A DNA stretch of 64,000 nucleotides from Agromyces sp. LHK192 (GTDB lineage Bacteria > Actinomycetota > Actinomycetes > Actinomycetales > Microbacteriaceae): the NCBI RefSeq assembly GCF_004006235.1, contig NZ_CP034753.1, forward strand, positions 3,782,001 to 3,846,000. Direction: 5' to 3'. A program made the position numbers and the translations under genes. The notes under the pieces are model-generated. The model was not told the origin of the DNA, ran no database searches, and worked only from the letters and a program-made list of their open reading frames with translations. Shown piece after piece: positions 52,584-61,353 of this stretch (its first letter is position 1; every line of letters begins with the position of its first letter).

Positions 52584-52610
52584 AGGCACGCGCGAGCTGC
52601 GGACGCGCCC

Positions 52611-53639
52611 CTAGGCTCGCGCGCGCAGCCGCGGCGCGAGGTCGCGCTCGAACAGCTCCATGAACCGGCGCTGGTCGTGGCCCGGCGCGTGGAAGACCAG
52701 GTGGTTGAAGCCCCAGTCGACGTACTGCCCGATCCGGTCGACGACCTCATCGGGGTCGGTGCCGACGATCCACCGCTTCGCGATCTGGTCGATCGGCAGC
52801 GCGTCGGCGGCCCGCTCCATCTCGACGGGGTCGGTGATGTCGTGCTTCTGCTCCTTCGAGAGCGACAGCGGCGACCAGAACCGGGTGTTCTCGAGCGCCG
52901 CCTCCTCGGTCTCCTCGTACGACAGCTTGATCTCGATCATCCGGTCGAGGGCGTCGAACGAACGGCCGTCGCCGCGCGCCTCGAGGCCCTCCTTGACGGC
53001 CGGCACCAGCTGGTCGACGTAGAGCTCGGCGCCCTTGCCCGAGGTGCAGATGAACCCGTCGCCGGCGCGGCCGGCGTACTTCGCGACGGTCGGCCCGCCG
53101 GCTGCGATGTACACCGGCACCGGGGCATCCGGCCTGTCGTAGATGGAGGCGTCGTGCGTCGAGTAGTAGTCGCCCTCGAAGGTGACCTGTTCGCCGTCGG
53201 TCCAGAGCGCGCGCATGAGGCGCACCGCCTCGCGGAGGCGGGCGAATCGCTCCTTGAACTCGGGCCAGTCCTGCTCGCCGGCGCCCCGGAACCCGGTGGC
53301 GATCTCGTTGAGCGCCTCGCCCGTGCCGAAGCCGGCGATGATGCGGCCCGGGTAGAGCACGCCGAGCGAGGCGAACGCCTGCGCGAGCACGGCCGGGTTG
53401 TAGCGGAACGTCGGGGTCATCACGCTCGTGCCGATGCGCACCGTCGACGTACGCTCGCCGACCGCCGCCATCCAGGTGAGCGAGAACGGCGCGTGGCCGC
53501 CCTGGTGGCGCCAGGGCTGGAAGTGGTCGCTCGTCCACACCGATTCGAAGCCGTGCGACTCGGCTGCGACGGCGAGTTCGACGAGCTCGCGAGGGTCGAA
53601 CTGCTCGGCGGAGGCCTTGTATCCGAGGGTGAGGCTCAT
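52611..53639 (-). CDS. fgd: F420-dependent glucose-6-phosphate dehydrogenase (copy 2)
   Basis: A 342-residue FGD homologue, closely related to the 47117 copy. It keeps the full active-site set: His in SDHFQPWRH, Glu in [12 protein letters not shown], Lys in SGKGAELY, Lys in EQKHDITDP and Arg in AKRWIVG, plus the GAGEQDW insertion. Visible differences are concentrated in the helix after the SGKGAELY loop and in surface positions. AAGGA precedes its ATG. No GntR-type palindrome was found upstream, so this copy may serve general F420H2 supply. It lies 27 bases after the DHFR-like gene. Confidence 0.92.
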   Translation of the reverse strand: MSLTLGYKASAEQFDPRELVELAVAAESHGFESVWTSDHFQPWRHQGGHAPFSLTWMAAVGERTSTVRIGTSVMTPTFRYNPAVLAQAFASLGVLYPGRIIAGFGTGEALNEIATGFRGAGEQDWPEFKERFARLREAVRLMRALWTDGEQVTFEGDYYSTHDASIYDRPDAPVPVYIAAGGPTVAKYAGRAGDGFICTSGKGAELYVDQLVPAVKEGLEARGDGRSFDALDRMIEIKLSYEETEEAALENTRFWSPLSLSKEQKHDITDPVEMERAADALPIDQIAKRWIVGTDPDEVVDRIGQYVDWGFNHLVFHAPGHDQRRFMELFERDLAPRLRARA

Positions 53640-53666
53640 GCGTTCGATCCTTCCACGGAACTCGGG

Positions 53667-54227
53667 CTACGCGGCCGGCCGGTACCGCATGGCCACCGCG
53701 CCCGACCTGAACTCACGACGATCCACGAGCTCGAGCCGGATGCGCTCACGCAGGCCCGCGAGCAGCGTCGGCCCGTGCCCGGCGAGCACCGGCTGCACGA
53801 GGAATTCGTACTCGTCGATCAGTCCCAGGTCGGCCAACGCGAGCGGAAGCGTGACGCCGCCCACCCACAGCCCACCGCCCGGCTCCTGCTTGAGCTGCCG
53901 CACCGCCTGACCCAGGTCGCCGCGCAACACCACCGCGTTCCAGTCGGGCGCGTCCAGGGTGCTCGACACGACGACCTTTCTCGCCCGATCGATGGCCTCG
54001 GCGAACGGGATCTCCGACTCGTCCATCCAGTCGGGCCACTCGCCGGTGGCCGGCCGCCGCCACGCGGCCTCCATCATCTCGTAGGTCACCCGACCGAAGA
54101 GCAGGGTGTCGGCGCGCTCCATCTCGGCGGTCCAGTACCGCATCGACTCCTCGTCCGGGGGGAGTCCCGCCTCGTGGTGGCAGCACCCGTCGAGGGTGAC
54201 GTTGATGGAGTATCGAAGCGGTCTCAT
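53667..54227 (-). CDS. Dihydrofolate reductase-like (RibD C-terminal domain) protein
   Basis: A 186-residue DHFR-fold protein of the RibD_C group: MRPLRYSINVTLDGCCHHEAG, ADTLLFGRVTYEMMEAAW, KVVVSST and GLWVGGVTLPLALADLGLIDEYEF. The group reduces varied substrates with NADPH; true folate reduction is usually not their job. The length is typical. ATG 54227 is used in place of a TTG at 54239. It may share a transcript with fgd copy 2. Confidence 0.85.
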   Translation of the reverse strand: MRPLRYSINVTLDGCCHHEAGLPPDEESMRYWTAEMERADTLLFGRVTYEMMEAAWRRPATGEWPDWMDESEIPFAEAIDRARKVVVSSTLDAPDWNAVVLRGDLGQAVRQLKQEPGGGLWVGGVTLPLALADLGLIDEYEFLVQPVLAGHGPTLLAGLRERIRLELVDRREFRSGAVAMRYRPAA

Positions 54228-54264
54228 CGTGCATCCCAACCATTCGTGATCCGGTGCCCGCAGG

Positions 54265-55140
54265 CTAGTCGAGCCCCCCGCCGCCGACGAGCTGCTCGCG
54301 GGTGCGGCGTTCCTCCGACACGTGGGCCCCGGGGGTCAGGCCGGTCGCGTGTCGGAAGTCGTTGATGAGGTGCGCCTGGTCCGCGTACCCGAGCTCGGCG
54401 GCCGTCGCACCGACGTCGGCGTCGACGACCGAGAGCCGGCGCACCACCTCCTGGAGGCGCACCCGCCGGGCGACGTGACCCGGGCCGATGCCGAGCGTCG
54501 CCCGGCAGGCGCGTTGCAGGGTTCTCGCCGAGACCCCGAGCTCGTGCGCGATCGCGTCGATCGGCCGGATCCGCGGGCTCTCGACGAGCGCATCGACCGC
54601 GTTGTTCGCGAGGATCCCCGCAGGCGACGGCCGCCGTTCGGCGAGCGCCCTCGCGATCGCCGCGTCGGCTGCGCCCGCCCGGCCGTCGAGATCCGAGGCG
54701 GGCACCGCGGCGACCGCGGAGAGGAGCTCGTGCGCGCGCCGATCGAGCGACGGCGTCAGGGGCTGCTCGCGGGCCAGCGCGGCGGCATCCAGGTCGGCGA
54801 CCACGGCCAGCCCGGCAGGCCGCAGCCGGATCGCGAACACCGAGCCGCGGCCCTCGATCGTGCGCTTCCATGCTCCCGGCCGCACGCAGCTCACGGTGAG
54901 CGGCGAGGGGACGGAGCCCTCCTCGACGCTCAAGGTGATCGCCGGATGGTCGATGATCCGCTGCACGACCGCTTCGTCGCGCGGGAACGACCACGAGACC
55001 GACCAGTAGGTGTCGACGAGATCTGCGATGGCGGCGGCCGGTCGCAGTCGCTGGGCCGAGTACCGCGCGAGGTTGCCGGGTGCGAGCACGCCCGAGCGCT
55101 CGGGCGCCCCGATCGGCTCGCGGCCGGATCCCTCGTCCAT
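54265..55140 (-). CDS. AraC-family transcriptional regulator
   Basis: A 291-residue regulator. The N-terminal part (about 20-170) is a DUF6597-like sensor with LVDTYWSVSWSFPRDEAVVQRIIDHPAITLSVEEG. The C-terminal AraC domain (about 185-285) has two helix-turn-helix units: RPIDAIAHELGVSARTLQRACRATLGIGPGHVARRVRL and ATAAELGYADQAHLINDFRHATGLTPGAH. Only 49 bases separate it from the divergent DUF1761 gene, a common pairing that implies control of it. A CAGAAT box lies six bases before the ATG. Confidence 0.88.
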   Translation of the reverse strand: MDEGSGREPIGAPERSGVLAPGNLARYSAQRLRPAAAIADLVDTYWSVSWSFPRDEAVVQRIIDHPAITLSVEEGSVPSPLTVSCVRPGAWKRTIEGRGSVFAIRLRPAGLAVVADLDAAALAREQPLTPSLDRRAHELLSAVAAVPASDLDGRAGAADAAIARALAERRPSPAGILANNAVDALVESPRIRPIDAIAHELGVSARTLQRACRATLGIGPGHVARRVRLQEVVRRLSVVDADVGATAAELGYADQAHLINDFRHATGLTPGAHVSEERRTREQLVGGGGLD

Positions 55141-55189
55141 GACGCGATTCTGCAATACACGGCGGCGAGGCCGCGAGCACGATGGCGCC

Positions 55190-55624
55190 ATGGACACCTC
55201 GATCTCCGACGGGCTCGTCGGCATCCACTGGTGGGCGACGCTGCTGGCGGCCCTGGCGTACTTCGTGCTCGGGGCGATCTGGTTCACGCCGTTGTTCGGG
55301 CGGCAGTGGGATCGCTCGATCGGCGTCGACCGGCGCACGACCGGTGGGCGGTACCCGCTCCCGTACTACGTCGTTCCGCTCGTCGGCGCGCTCGTCGGCG
55401 CACTGATGGTCGCGGTGCTGATCGGCGCCTGCTCGGCCGAGGGGGCGATCGAGGGGCTGCTGCTCGGACTCGCCGTCGGGGTCGCGGTCGCCGCTGCGAC
55501 GCTGACGAACGCCCTCACCCCGCATACGCCCAAGCCCTATCTCTTAGCGGCGGTGACGGGCGGGTACCACCTCGTCGGGCTCACGGGCGCCGGTGCGATC
55601 ATCGGCGCATTCGCGACGGGATGA
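55190..55624 (+). CDS. DUF1761 membrane protein
   Basis: A 144-residue integral membrane protein with four helices. The first contains the DUF1761 pattern HWWATLLAALAYFVLGAIWFTPLFGRQWDRSIG. The last ends GLTGAGAIIGAFATG. The function is unknown. It is divergent from the AraC gene. CACGAT lies six bases before the ATG. Confidence 0.82.
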   Translation: MDTSISDGLVGIHWWATLLAALAYFVLGAIWFTPLFGRQWDRSIGVDRRTTGGRYPLPYYVVPLVGALVGALMVAVLIGACSAEGAIEGLLLGLAVGVAVAAATLTNALTPHTPKPYLLAAVTGGYHLVGLTGAGAIIGAFATG

Positions 55625-55630
55625 GCCTGA

Positions 55631-56356
55631 TCACGCCTGCGCTGCGGCCCCGCCGTCGGCGAGCAGGGTGACGGCGTGCGCGGTCGCGGGCCCGGTTCCG
55701 AGCGCGATCGCCGCCTCGAGGGCTGCCAGCGTGTCGACGTCGCGCCGGAGGCGAGCGGATGCCTCGAGTCGCGCGAATCCCGCCGCCGCGTGCTCGCGCG
55801 CCGAATCCTGCCCGAACCGCGGTGCGAATCCCACGCCCGGTCGCGCGGTCGCGAGCGTCGTGCCACTGCCGTCGGCGTCGGGCACGAACGCGAGCGGATG
55901 CCCCTCCGCCGCCGCCAGCGCAGCGTCGAGGTCGGCGGGGCGGAGGCAGGGCAGGTCGCCGAGCAGCACCGCGACGGCGCCGGATTCCGAGGAACGGGCG
56001 TGCGCGATGCCGTGCGCGATCGCTGCGGTCAGGCCGGCGGGGCCACCCGTACCGTCCGCGATTCCGGTCGGCTCCTCGAGGAACTCGGCGTCGCGCGCGA
56101 GCGACGGATCGTCGCCGACGACGATCACGCGCTCGACGCCGCGCGCGGCCACGGCCGCGGAGATCGTGTCGGTCGCGAAGGCCCGCGCGAGGGCCACGCG
56201 CGCCTCGGGCTGCACGTGCGGCGCGAGCCGGGTCTTGCCGCGACTGGGTGCCTTCGCGGGGATCACGACGGTCCAGCGGGTCACGGGCCCGGCGGCGCGG
56301 GCCGAGGCATCCGCCGAGGCATCCGCCGGATCCGGCCCAGTGGTCTCCGACGTCAT
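55631..56356 (-). CDS. cofC: 2-phospho-L-lactate/phosphoenolpyruvate guanylyltransferase (copy 2)
   Basis: A 241-residue CofC/FbiD enzyme. It shows WTVVIPAKAPSRGKTRLAPH, VIVVGDDPSLA, VAVLLGDLPCLRPADLDAAL with the metal-site Asp, VPDADGSGTTLATARPGVGFAPRFGQDSAREHAAAG and a late RRDVDT segment. Its ATG overlaps the stop of the LLM gene (ATGA), so the two are co-translated. No GntR-type operator is present, unlike copy 1. Confidence 0.9.
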   Translation of the reverse strand: MTSETTGPDPADASADASARAAGPVTRWTVVIPAKAPSRGKTRLAPHVQPEARVALARAFATDTISAAVAARGVERVIVVGDDPSLARDAEFLEEPTGIADGTGGPAGLTAAIAHGIAHARSSESGAVAVLLGDLPCLRPADLDAALAAAEGHPLAFVPDADGSGTTLATARPGVGFAPRFGQDSAREHAAAGFARLEASARLRRDVDTLAALEAAIALGTGPATAHAVTLLADGGAAAQA

Positions 56357-57351
56357 CGACGCAGCCCCGGCAGCACCTCGCGACCGAACGCCTCGACGAA
56401 CGCGCGCTGGTCGCGGCCGACGTTGTGCAGGTAGATGCGGTCGAAGCCGAGGTCGAGGTAGCGCTGGATGCCGGCCCGGTGCCGGTCGAGGTCGGCGCCG
56501 ACGATGAGCCGGCCCGCGAAGTCCTCGGGGCGCACCGTACGCGCGAAGTGCTCGAGGTCGTACGGCGAGCGGATGTCGCCGCGCGGCGCGCGCAGGCCCG
56601 CGATCGGCCACTCCCGGAGCGCCTCGCGCATCGCCTCCTCGTCGGTCGGCGCCCACGCGAGGTGCAGTTGCAGGACCCGGGGCATCCGCTCGGGGTCGCG
56701 TCCCGACTCGCGCGCGCCCTCGGAGAACCGCTGGAGCAGGGCCGCGAGCCGGTCGACGGGGGCGCCCATCGTGATCAGCCCGTCGGCGACGCGACCCGCG
56801 CGGCGGGCCGTCACGGGGCCGCCGGCCGCCACCAGGACCTCGGGCGCCGAGTCCGGCATTGTCCACAGACGCGTCGACTCGAGCTTGAAGAACTGCCCGG
56901 AGAACCGTACGTCGCGGCCGGCGATCGACGCCGCGAACAGGCGCTTGACCAGGTCGACCGCCTCGAACATGCGCTCGATGCGCTCGGGCGGTTCGGGCCA
57001 GTACTGCCCGACCACGTGCTCGTTGATCGCCTCGCCCGACCCGATGCCGAGCCAGTGCCGCCCGGGGTACATCGCCGCGAGCGTCGCGCTCGCCTGGGCG
57101 ACGACGGCGGGATGCATCCGGAAGCCGGGGGTCGTGACGCCCGGCCCGAGGTCGCCGGTCGTGCTCGCACCGATCGCCGCGAGCACGCTCCACACGAACG
57201 AGGACTCGCCCTGGGCCGGCAGCCACGGCTGGAAGTGGTCGCTGGCCATGACGCCGGTGAAGCCGTTCGCCTCGGCGAGCGCGGAGAGCTCGACCGCCTC
57301 GGCCGGCGGGAAGCGCTCGAGCATCGCGGCATAGCCGATGTGTGCGGGCAT
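56353..57351 (-). CDS. FGD-like LLM oxidoreductase with altered phosphate site
   Basis: A 332-residue F420-type LLM protein of the FGD-like group (TIGR03557-type). It keeps SDHFQPW with its His near residue 39 and GIGSGEAINEHVVG, but lacks the FGD phosphate-binding lysines: ADGLITMGAPVDRL stands where SGKGAELY occurs, and no EQKH or AKRW motif is present. F420 binding is likely and glucose-6-phosphate unlikely. It sits between cofE (34 bases upstream) and cofC copy 2 (overlapping), so it belongs to the core F420 gene set. Confidence 0.85.
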   Translation of the reverse strand: MPAHIGYAAMLERFPPAEAVELSALAEANGFTGVMASDHFQPWLPAQGESSFVWSVLAAIGASTTGDLGPGVTTPGFRMHPAVVAQASATLAAMYPGRHWLGIGSGEAINEHVVGQYWPEPPERIERMFEAVDLVKRLFAASIAGRDVRFSGQFFKLESTRLWTMPDSAPEVLVAAGGPVTARRAGRVADGLITMGAPVDRLAALLQRFSEGARESGRDPERMPRVLQLHLAWAPTDEEAMREALREWPIAGLRAPRGDIRSPYDLEHFARTVRPEDFAGRLIVGADLDRHRAGIQRYLDLGFDRIYLHNVGRDQRAFVEAFGREVLPGLRR

Positions 57352-57385
57352 GCCTCAATCCTGCCCTGTGCGGCCCCCGCGCGGG

Positions 57386-58147
57386 TCAGGCCTCGGCGCT
57401 CGACTCCTCGAAGCCGGCGCGGTAGCCCTCGTCGTAGGCCTCGTCGGCGCCGATGCGGAAGAGATCGCGATCGGCGGGCCGCTGGATCGAGCGTGCACCG
57501 GGCAGGTCGAGGGCGCCGACGTAGTGGCCGAGCCCGCGCACGATCGCGACCGGGACCCCCGCTGACTTCCCCTTCACCAGCTCGCCGGCGCCGGCGAGCT
57601 CGTCGGCCACGCACGGCATGGTGACCATCAGCGGCTTGCCCGCGGCGTCGACCTGCCCACGCAGGTCGTCGAAGACGTGCACGCCGGCGGCTCCGATCGC
57701 GATGTCGGTCTGACCGTCGCGCCACGGGCGCCCCAGCGTGTCGGAGAGGATGACGCCGACGTGCTTGCCGGTGAGCGCGCGCAGCCCGGTCGCGAGCGCT
57801 CGGGCCGAGGCATCCGGGTCGACGGGGAGCAGCAGCACGGTGCCGTCGGGCGCGTTGGACGCGTCCACCCCGGCGGCCGCGCCGATGATGCCCTGACGGT
57901 TCTCGACGATGCGCGTGACCCCGCCCTCGTACTCGCGGGTGGCGACGACGCGCACGGTCTCGTCGGTGATCGCCTGCTCGCGGTCGGCGGCCTCGACGAT
58001 GCGGCCCTCCGCCTTCGACACGATCTTCGACGTCACGACGAGGATGTCGCCGTCCTCCAGGTCGGCGACCGCGGCGAGGATCGCCGCGAGGTCCGCGCCC
58101 GGCTCGATCTCGCCGATGCCCTCGACTCCGTCGACACTGAATCCCAT
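57386..58147 (-). CDS. cofE: Coenzyme F420-0:L-glutamate ligase (single-domain CofE)
   Basis: A 253-residue ligase that adds gamma-linked glutamates to F420-0 using GTP. Marks are [18 protein letters not shown] (about 35-52), [57 protein letters not shown] and [16 protein letters not shown]. It lacks the C-terminal nitroreductase-like domain of actinobacterial FbiB, so the dehydro-F420-0 reductase must be another gene, or phospholactate is used directly. ATG 58147 is preferred, with GGGTGGGG upstream. Confidence 0.93.
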   Translation of the reverse strand: MGFSVDGVEGIGEIEPGADLAAILAAVADLEDGDILVVTSKIVSKAEGRIVEAADREQAITDETVRVVATREYEGGVTRIVENRQGIIGAAAGVDASNAPDGTVLLLPVDPDASARALATGLRALTGKHVGVILSDTLGRPWRDGQTDIAIGAAGVHVFDDLRGQVDAAGKPLMVTMPCVADELAGAGELVKGKSAGVPVAIVRGLGHYVGALDLPGARSIQRPADRDLFRIGADEAYDEGYRAGFEESSAEA

Positions 58148-58239
58148 CTGCCCCACCCTCGAACGCTGGATCACCATCATGGCAGGCGGCGTTCCGCGCC
58201 GATGCACGCAACCCCCTGCCGTGCGGCGCCGCCCGTCAT

Positions 58240-58245
58240 TACGAT
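58240..58245 (+). promoter_or_regulatory. -10 box, leaderless start
   Basis: TACGAT lies six bases before the ATG at 58252. Confidence 0.45.
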
Positions 58246-58251
58246 GCGTGG

Positions 58252-58791
58252 ATGACCGCGAATCCGGATGCCACGCCGAAGATGCGAACCGCCGGGGAGG
58301 ACCCCGACGACGCCGTGCCGGGCGACGGGCGGAACGAGACGGACGTCGAGAAGGCCGACCGGAACTGGAGCGACATCCTCCAGGAGCTGCGGGCGGTGCA
58401 GACCGGTACGCAGATCATCACGGGATTCCTGCTCGCCGTCGCGTTCCAGCCGGTGTTCCAAGAGCTCGAACCCTACGAGGTCGGCCTCTACCTGGTGCTC
58501 GTCGTGCTCGCCGGCACCGCCACCGTGCTCGGGCTCGCGCCGATCATCATGCACCGGCAGGTGTTCGGGCGGCAGCAGAAGCGTCGGCTCGTCCGGCAGG
58601 CGAACCGCATGCTCGTCGCCCTGCTCGTGGTGGTGTCGCTGCTGGCGGCGGGAGTGGTGAGCCTCGTGTTCGACGTCGCGGTGAACCGCACCGCAGGCTT
58701 CGTCGCGCTCGGGATCTCGCTCGTGATCCTGATCGTGTTCTGGACGATCGTGCCCCGGCTCGGCCGGCGCGACGTCGCCCACGATCGCTGA
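58252..58791 (+). CDS. DUF6328 family membrane protein
   Basis: A 179-residue protein with a polar N-terminal 40 residues, then [32 protein letters not shown], the diagnostic DUF6328 start, and four membrane helices. The loop [20 protein letters not shown] is strongly basic and cytoplasmic. The function is unknown. It is monocistronic and divergent from cofE. Confidence 0.8.
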   Translation: MTANPDATPKMRTAGEDPDDAVPGDGRNETDVEKADRNWSDILQELRAVQTGTQIITGFLLAVAFQPVFQELEPYEVGLYLVLVVLAGTATVLGLAPIIMHRQVFGRQQKRRLVRQANRMLVALLVVVSLLAAGVVSLVFDVAVNRTAGFVALGISLVILIVFWTIVPRLGRRDVAHDR

Positions 58792-58861
58792 ACGGCGGCG
58801 CGGCCCGGCGGGGGCGGCGAGACGGCCCTCGGCGTCGGCATTCGGCGTCGGCGGCGCCGCC

Positions 58862-58867
58862 TACGCT
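58862..58867 (+). promoter_or_regulatory. -10 box of xth
   Basis: TACGCT lies seven bases before the xth ATG. Confidence 0.45.
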
Positions 58868-58874
58868 GGAACCC

Positions 58875-59720
58875 ATGCGCATCGCCACGTGGAACGTCAA
58901 CTCCATCCGCACCCGCTTCCGTCGCACGGTCGACTGGATGGTGCGCGAGGACGTCGACGTGCTCGCGATGCAGGAGATCAAGTGCAAGCCCGAGCAGTTC
59001 CCCTACGCGGCGTTCGAGGAGGCCGGGTACGAGGTCGTCGCGCACGGCCTCAACCAGTGGAACGGGGTAGCGATCGCGTCGCGGCATCCCATCGCCGACG
59101 TCGAGACCGAGTTCGGGCAGCCCGGGTTCCTGAAGGGCCACGAGGGCGCAGACCTGCCGATCGAGGCGCGGTCGCTCGGCGCGACCGTCGAGGGCGTGCG
59201 GCTGTGGAGCCTGTACGTGCCGAACGGCCGCTCCCTCGGCGACCCGCACTACACCTACAAGCTCGACTGGCTCGCCGCGCTCACCGAGCACACGCGCGCA
59301 CAGGTGCAGGCGCACCCCGAGGTGCCGTTCGCGCTCATGGGCGACTTCAACATCGCGCCGACCGACGTCGACAACGGCGACCCCGCCGTGGTCGAGGGCG
59401 TCTCGACGCACGTCTCACCCGCTGAGCGCGAAGCTTATTTCGCCCTCGAGGCGGCCGGTGTCGCCGATGTCGTGCGCGCCCACGTGCCCGAGGGGCTCTT
59501 CACCTACTGGGACTACCAGCAGCTCCGGTTCCCGCGGAACGAGGGCATGCGCATCGACTTCATCCTCGGCTCCGAGGCGTTCGCCGGTGCCGTGACGGAT
59601 GCCTCGATCCACCGCAACGAGCGCAAGGGCGAGGCACCGAGCGACCATGTGCCGGTGCTCGTCGACCTCGCGTTCGACGAGGGCGACGACGAGGACTTCG
59701 ATCGCCCGATGTTCCTGTGA
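58875..59720 (+). CDS. xth: Exodeoxyribonuclease III (AP endonuclease)
   Basis: A 281-residue EEP-fold nuclease for base-excision repair. Catalytic motifs are all present: RIATWNVNSIRTR at the N-terminus, the metal Glu in AMQEIKC (about 34), the Tyr-containing LYVPNGR, Asp/Asn in MGDFNIAPTDVD, RIDFIL, and the terminal SDHVPV with Asp/His. The length is typical of XthA. It is monocistronic and probably leaderless. Confidence 0.93.
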   Translation: MRIATWNVNSIRTRFRRTVDWMVREDVDVLAMQEIKCKPEQFPYAAFEEAGYEVVAHGLNQWNGVAIASRHPIADVETEFGQPGFLKGHEGADLPIEARSLGATVEGVRLWSLYVPNGRSLGDPHYTYKLDWLAALTEHTRAQVQAHPEVPFALMGDFNIAPTDVDNGDPAVVEGVSTHVSPAEREAYFALEAAGVADVVRAHVPEGLFTYWDYQQLRFPRNEGMRIDFILGSEAFAGAVTDASIHRNERKGEAPSDHVPVLVDLAFDEGDDEDFDRPMFL

Positions 59721-59768
59721 GGCCGGTCCGGCGCCGAGCACGGCAGGGCGCTTGGCGGTTGCATCCGC

Positions 59769-60608
59769 TCAGCGTCGCCCAGTGAACCCCTGCATCGACC
59801 GGTAGACGCCCAGCCCCTCGCCGACGACCGCGTCGAACACCCTGGTCGGCAAGAGCGCGCGCAGCGCGCGCGAGAGCCGCACGGTTCCGGGCAGCTCGAG
59901 CAGCGGTTCGCCGCGGAGCATCGCGCGCCACACCCGGTCGACGACGTAGTCGGGTTCGAGCACGGGCGCGAGCACCGGGCCGGTGGCGCCGGCGAACATG
60001 CCCGTCGAGATGTAGCTCGGCGTGACCGTGGTGACCTTCACGTTCGTGTGGTCGGCCTGCTCGAGCTCGACGCGCAACGAGTCGCTCCAGCCGATCAGCG
60101 CAGCCTTCGACGCGGCGTACACGGCCATGCGCGGGTTGCCGAGGGTTCCGGCGGCGCTCGCGATGTTCACGATGCGCTTCTCTCGGTAGGCGTCGGCGAT
60201 CATGCCGGGCAGGAACTCCCGGGTCACGTACATCGGCGCGAGCGCGTTGACCCGCATCGTCGCCCGGGTGTCGTCGCCGTTGTCGGTCTCCCAGAAGTAG
60301 CGGTTGCCGCGCACGATGCCCGCGTTGTTGATGAGCACGTCGGGACCGCCGAGCTGCTTGCGCACCTGCTGGGCGTGCTTGGCGATGGCGCCCATCTCGC
60401 CGAGCTCGACGACGTCGGTGCGCAGCTCGGTGCGCCGGCCGGCGACCGGCGCGAGTTCGTCGACGAGGCGCGCCAGTCCGATGCCGTCGCGATCCCACAG
60501 CGCGACGGATGCCGCACCCTCGGCGACCGCGCGTTCGGCGTAGGCGCGACCCATGCCGCTCGCCGCACCCGTGATCAGCACCCTCGCGCCGCGTACCGTC
60601 CTCGCCAT
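59769..60608 (-). CDS. Short-chain dehydrogenase/reductase
   Basis: A 279-residue SDR. The cofactor motif is TGAASGMGRA (about 14-23), NNAG is at about 92-95, and the catalytic set is Ser in NIASAAG, then Tyr and Lys in YAASKAA. An acidic residue after strand 2 (LWDRDG) suggests NAD(H). The C-terminal 50 residues carry a hydrophobic, basic extension (LSRALRALLPTRVFDAVVGEGLG) as in SDRs that act on lipids or sterols near membranes. A GAGAAT box lies six bases before the ATG. The substrate is unknown. Confidence 0.88.
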   Translation of the reverse strand: MARTVRGARVLITGAASGMGRAYAERAVAEGAASVALWDRDGIGLARLVDELAPVAGRRTELRTDVVELGEMGAIAKHAQQVRKQLGGPDVLINNAGIVRGNRYFWETDNGDDTRATMRVNALAPMYVTREFLPGMIADAYREKRIVNIASAAGTLGNPRMAVYAASKAALIGWSDSLRVELEQADHTNVKVTTVTPSYISTGMFAGATGPVLAPVLEPDYVVDRVWRAMLRGEPLLELPGTVRLSRALRALLPTRVFDAVVGEGLGVYRSMQGFTGRR

Positions 60609-60735
60609 GCGTCCATTCTCCCGCGTGCGGCACGGGCCGCGAACCGTCCGCCGGATGCTGGGGCCGATCCTGCCGGACCCGGCCGAACCCGCCGGAGGGT
60701 CCCGGCCCCGGATCGATCGATGGCAGCATGGGCCC

Positions 60736-61236
60736 ATGACCACGGCGACGACCGGACGTGTGGAACCGACCGACATCGAGCTGGTCCCGAAGGGACCGGA
60801 GGAGATCGCCGCCTGGCTTCCGGTCGCGATGCGCGAGTACGAGGAGGCTCGGCTGGAGTCGGGTGACAGTCCGGAGAACGCGGATGCCGCGCGCGAGCAG
60901 TCGGAGCAGCAGTTCTTCCCCGACGGCCGTCTGGTCGACGGGCACCTCCTGTTCACCATCGAGCTCGGGGGCGAGGACGCCGGATGGCTCTGGCTCGGGC
61001 CATGGGCGGCATCCCAGGCGACCGAGGACTGGTGGGTGTACGACCTGCGGGTGCGCGACGAGTTCCAGCGCCGTGGCATCGCCCGCGTGGTGATGGAGCG
61101 GGCCGACGCGATCGCCCGCGACCGGGGGGCGAGGAGCCTGGGGCTCAACGCGTTCGCGACGAACATCCCGGCGATCACGCTGTACGAGAGCCTCGGCTAC
61201 CTCACCATGGCCCTGCACATGCGCAAGGAACTCTGA
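60736..61236 (+). CDS. GNAT-family N-acetyltransferase
   Basis: A 166-residue acetyltransferase. The acetyl-CoA loop is VRDEFQRRGIARVVMERAD (Q/RxxGxA type, about 106-124), and motif B is ITLYESLGYLTMALHMRK at the C-terminus. The N-terminal half, with WLPVAMREYEEARLESG, is typical of small-molecule acetylating members. CAGCAT lies six bases before the ATG, consistent with a leaderless message. The substrate is unknown. Confidence 0.87.
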   Translation: MTTATTGRVEPTDIELVPKGPEEIAAWLPVAMREYEEARLESGDSPENADAAREQSEQQFFPDGRLVDGHLLFTIELGGEDAGWLWLGPWAASQATEDWWVYDLRVRDEFQRRGIARVVMERADAIARDRGARSLGLNAFATNIPAITLYESLGYLTMALHMRKEL

Positions 61237-61266
61237 GCCGGCCCGCCTCCCGCACCCGCGCCGTGT

Positions 61267-61310
61267 TACGTCGCGGGTCGGCAGGTGCTGACGTATGGAC
61301 GAGTGCTGAC
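61267..61310. promoter_or_regulatory. Candidate control region of the SsuABC-type operon
   Basis: The 116-base gap holds an inverted repeat TACGTC / GACGTA (61267-61272, 61290-61295) and a direct repeat GTGCTGAC (61285-61292 and 61303-61310). These may bind a regulator of the importer. Confidence 0.35.
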
Positions 61311-61353
61311 TACCGTCGAAGCATTCCTCCGTATCGAATCACCGGGAGCCCCG

